This document shows, in pieces, positions 62,778-64,000 of a stretch of DNA of 64,000 bases (position 1 is its first letter; each line of letters starts with the position of its first letter). The stretch is from Segatella copri (GTDB lineage Bacteria > Bacteroidota > Bacteroidia > Bacteroidales > Bacteroidaceae): NCBI RefSeq assembly GCF_002224675.1, contig NZ_NMPZ01000001.1:62001-126000 (forward strand), given 5' to 3'. A model generated the notes under the pieces. It was not told the DNA's origin, searched no databases, and worked only from the letters and a program-made list of their open reading frames with translations. Position numbers and translations under genes: made by a program.

Positions 62778-62801
62778 TTGAACGTTTAAAAGGAGAAGAT
62801 T

Positions 62802-63074
62802 ATGAATATGGTTGCTTTAAGTAATAGGCTTGCAAGTAAGGTTCCTCATTGGCATGAACTCGAAAAGTTAAGCAAGGAAGATAAGATAGAAGTTATTGCC
62901 TTACTTTCCATGTCGATAACAAATGCAGAGGAAATCAAAGCACCTGCCGACAGAACAACGGAAATGATAGAACGTTGCTGTGGTTCATGGGTTGGTGAAC
63001 AGTCGGCAGAAGATATTATAGCAAATATCAACGAAAGTAAAATGTCAAAGTCAGAACCTGTTAAGTTTGGGTGA
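62802..63074 (+). CDS. VapB-like antitoxin
   Basis: 90 residues: helical LEKLSKEDKIEVIALLSMSITNAE, then a tail RTTEMIERCCGSWVGEQSAEDIIANINESK, the SWVG...DIIAxI pattern of antitoxins that wrap PIN toxins. One base separates its stop from the toxin start. Confidence 0.75.
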   Translation: MNMVALSNRLASKVPHWHELEKLSKEDKIEVIALLSMSITNAEEIKAPADRTTEMIERCCGSWVGEQSAEDIIANINESKMSKSEPVKFG

Positions 63075-63075
63075 T

Positions 63076-63474
63076 ATGAACTACTTGTTGGATACTAATA
63101 TTTGTGTATATTTTATGAGGGGTAAACGAAGTGTTGCTGCTAAAATTGCAGAAATAGGACTAGAACATTTCTTTATCTCTGAGATGACTTTAGGCGAATT
63201 ACTTTATGGTGCTCAGTGTAGCGATAGACCGTCTGAGAATATAAAAGCAGTATCTGTGTTTTGCCAGTATGTAACAATACTACCAGCTGCAAATGTTTGG
63301 AATGAATTTGCTGTTCAAAAGGCTTTTCTTCGTAAAAAAGGTCAACTTATTGAAGATGCTGACATAATTATTGGTACTACAGCTATCATAAATAATATGG
63401 TTATGGTTACAGAAAACGTTAAGCACATAGGAAGGCTTAATGGTATTGTTGTTGAAAATTGGATGGAAAAATAA
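63076..63474 (+). CDS. vapC: VapC-family PIN-domain toxin
   Basis: 132 residues from the ATG at 63076. PIN-domain acidic residues are present: Asp in NYLLDTNICVYFMRG, Glu in ISEMTLGELLYGA, and Asp pair in QLIEDADIIIGTTAI. These coordinate Mg/Mn for RNA cleavage; VapC toxins cut initiator tRNA or rRNA. Forms the toxin half of the VapBC pair. Confidence 0.88.
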   Translation: MNYLLDTNICVYFMRGKRSVAAKIAEIGLEHFFISEMTLGELLYGAQCSDRPSENIKAVSVFCQYVTILPAANVWNEFAVQKAFLRKKGQLIEDADIIIGTTAIINNMVMVTENVKHIGRLNGIVVENWMEK

Positions 63475-63530
63475 AAAATATATTATTGACGCTGTTTGCT
63501 GATTGCATTTTGATAGTTGGAGGATAGATT

Positions 63531-64000
63531 ATGGTTGTTTATGTTGCAAACCCACTTTATGATGCAGTGTTCAAATACTTGATGGAGGATAATCGTATCT
63601 CTAAGACCATTCTGTCAGCATTGTTGAAGAAGAAAGTTGTCGATGTGAAGATTCGCAGGAATGAATATGCAAATCTGACTCGTCGTGAATCTATCTCCAT
63701 GTTCAGAATCGATTTCGCTGCTACTGTTTTAGATGAAGACAATCAGCCACATTTGATGTTGATTGAGCTTCAAAAGACTTGGCTGCCAACTGAGACTTTG
63801 CGTTTCCGCCGGTATCTTGCTCTGCAATATAACAACGAGGAGAATATGCGGAAGGAAGAGCATGGAAAGTATGCTATTCCTATGGTTGCAATCTACCTCC
63901 TTGGACATTGTGTCGGTGAGATAGAAGAACCTGTTATATATGTCAACCATCATGCTTATAATTATGATGGTAAAAAAGTAGAGGCGGGAATTCCTGATCC
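63531..64000 (+). CDS. PD-(D/E)XK nuclease family protein (transposase-associated/Rpn-like), 3' end outside window
   Basis: At least 156 residues from the ATG at 63531, open to the end of the window. VANPLYDAVFKYLMEDNRISKTILSALL is the typical start of this Bacteroidetes-rich family; FRIDFAATVLDEDNQPHLMLIELQK (about residues 58-82) supplies the D...ExQ/K nuclease core, and LRFRRYLALQYNNE follows. Relatives are annotated as PD-(D/E)XK transposase-family or Rpn-like proteins. No terminal inverted repeats can be judged since the end is missing. Confidence 0.75.
   Translation, partial: MVVYVANPLYDAVFKYLMEDNRISKTILSALLKKKVVDVKIRRNEYANLTRRESISMFRIDFAATVLDEDNQPHLMLIELQKTWLPTETLRFRRYLALQYNNEENMRKEEHGKYAIPMVAIYLLGHCVGEIEEPVIYVNHHAYNYDGKKVEAGIPD

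Noticed and set aside
63531..64000. Complete insertion sequence at the right edge
   Set aside because: The family is sometimes called transposase-associated, but no terminal repeats or target duplications are visible, and the gene is cut by the window end.

Overview
The window looks like a chromosomal segment from a member of the Bacteroidales, most likely a Prevotella/Segatella-type gut or oral bacterium. The evidence is the recurring Bacteroidetes promoter (TTTG or CTTG, about 20 bases, then TAnnTTTG), the near absence of strong Shine-Dalgarno sequences, and families typical of the group: GH109, a NusG-like capsule regulator, a FeoB-associated Cys-rich peptide and a single-chain serine dehydratase. 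This assignment is inferred from the sequence alone.

Bases 1-27,700 are mostly ordinary chromosome. A branched-chain amino acid operon (end of leuA, leuC, leuD, a second isopropylmalate/citramalate synthase, leuB) ends in two hairpins. It is followed by a TPR lipoprotein-like or exported protein, a small sugar-nucleotide pair on the minus strand (aminotransferase and cupin), two tandem tRNA-Cys genes, small membrane proteins, rarA, a TRIC-family membrane protein, two exported glycoside hydrolases, an M48 protease with NfeD and SPFH proteins, a divergent WecB-like protein, a cyclophilin, sdaA, an amino-acid ABC transporter and a SulP transporter. Nested palindromic repeats of about 190 bp sit between several of these genes.

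Bases 27,700-59,700 are a surface polysaccharide locus. It opens with a strong promoter, a leader of about 330 nt, an unusually long NusG-type protein (665 aa) and a CapD-type dehydratase. A toxin-antitoxin island full of repeats (32.4-37.4 kb) then intervenes. The biosynthesis operon proper follows: a nearly complete set for a CMP-activated nonulosonic acid of the legionaminic type made by the GDP route (legB, legC, legH, legI, legG, legF, ptmE and two Gfo/Idh oxidoreductases). After that come a flippase, a polymerase, several glycosyltransferases, acetyl and pyruvyl transferases, an aminotransferase and the initiating sugar-phosphate transferase, ending at a clear terminator. A two-gene ATPase/TOPRIM-like pair (RloA/RloB type, probably phage defence) is inserted between legC and legH without disturbing the operon.

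Bases 59,700-64,000 are a second toxin-antitoxin island: RelE-like, GNAT and VapBC modules, orphan and truncated antitoxins, and a PD-(D/E)XK family protein running off the end. Several of these modules share near-identical upstream promoter segments. An inverted copy of the first island's repeat lies at 62.4-62.6 kb, so related repeats in opposite orientation flank the nonulosonic acid locus.
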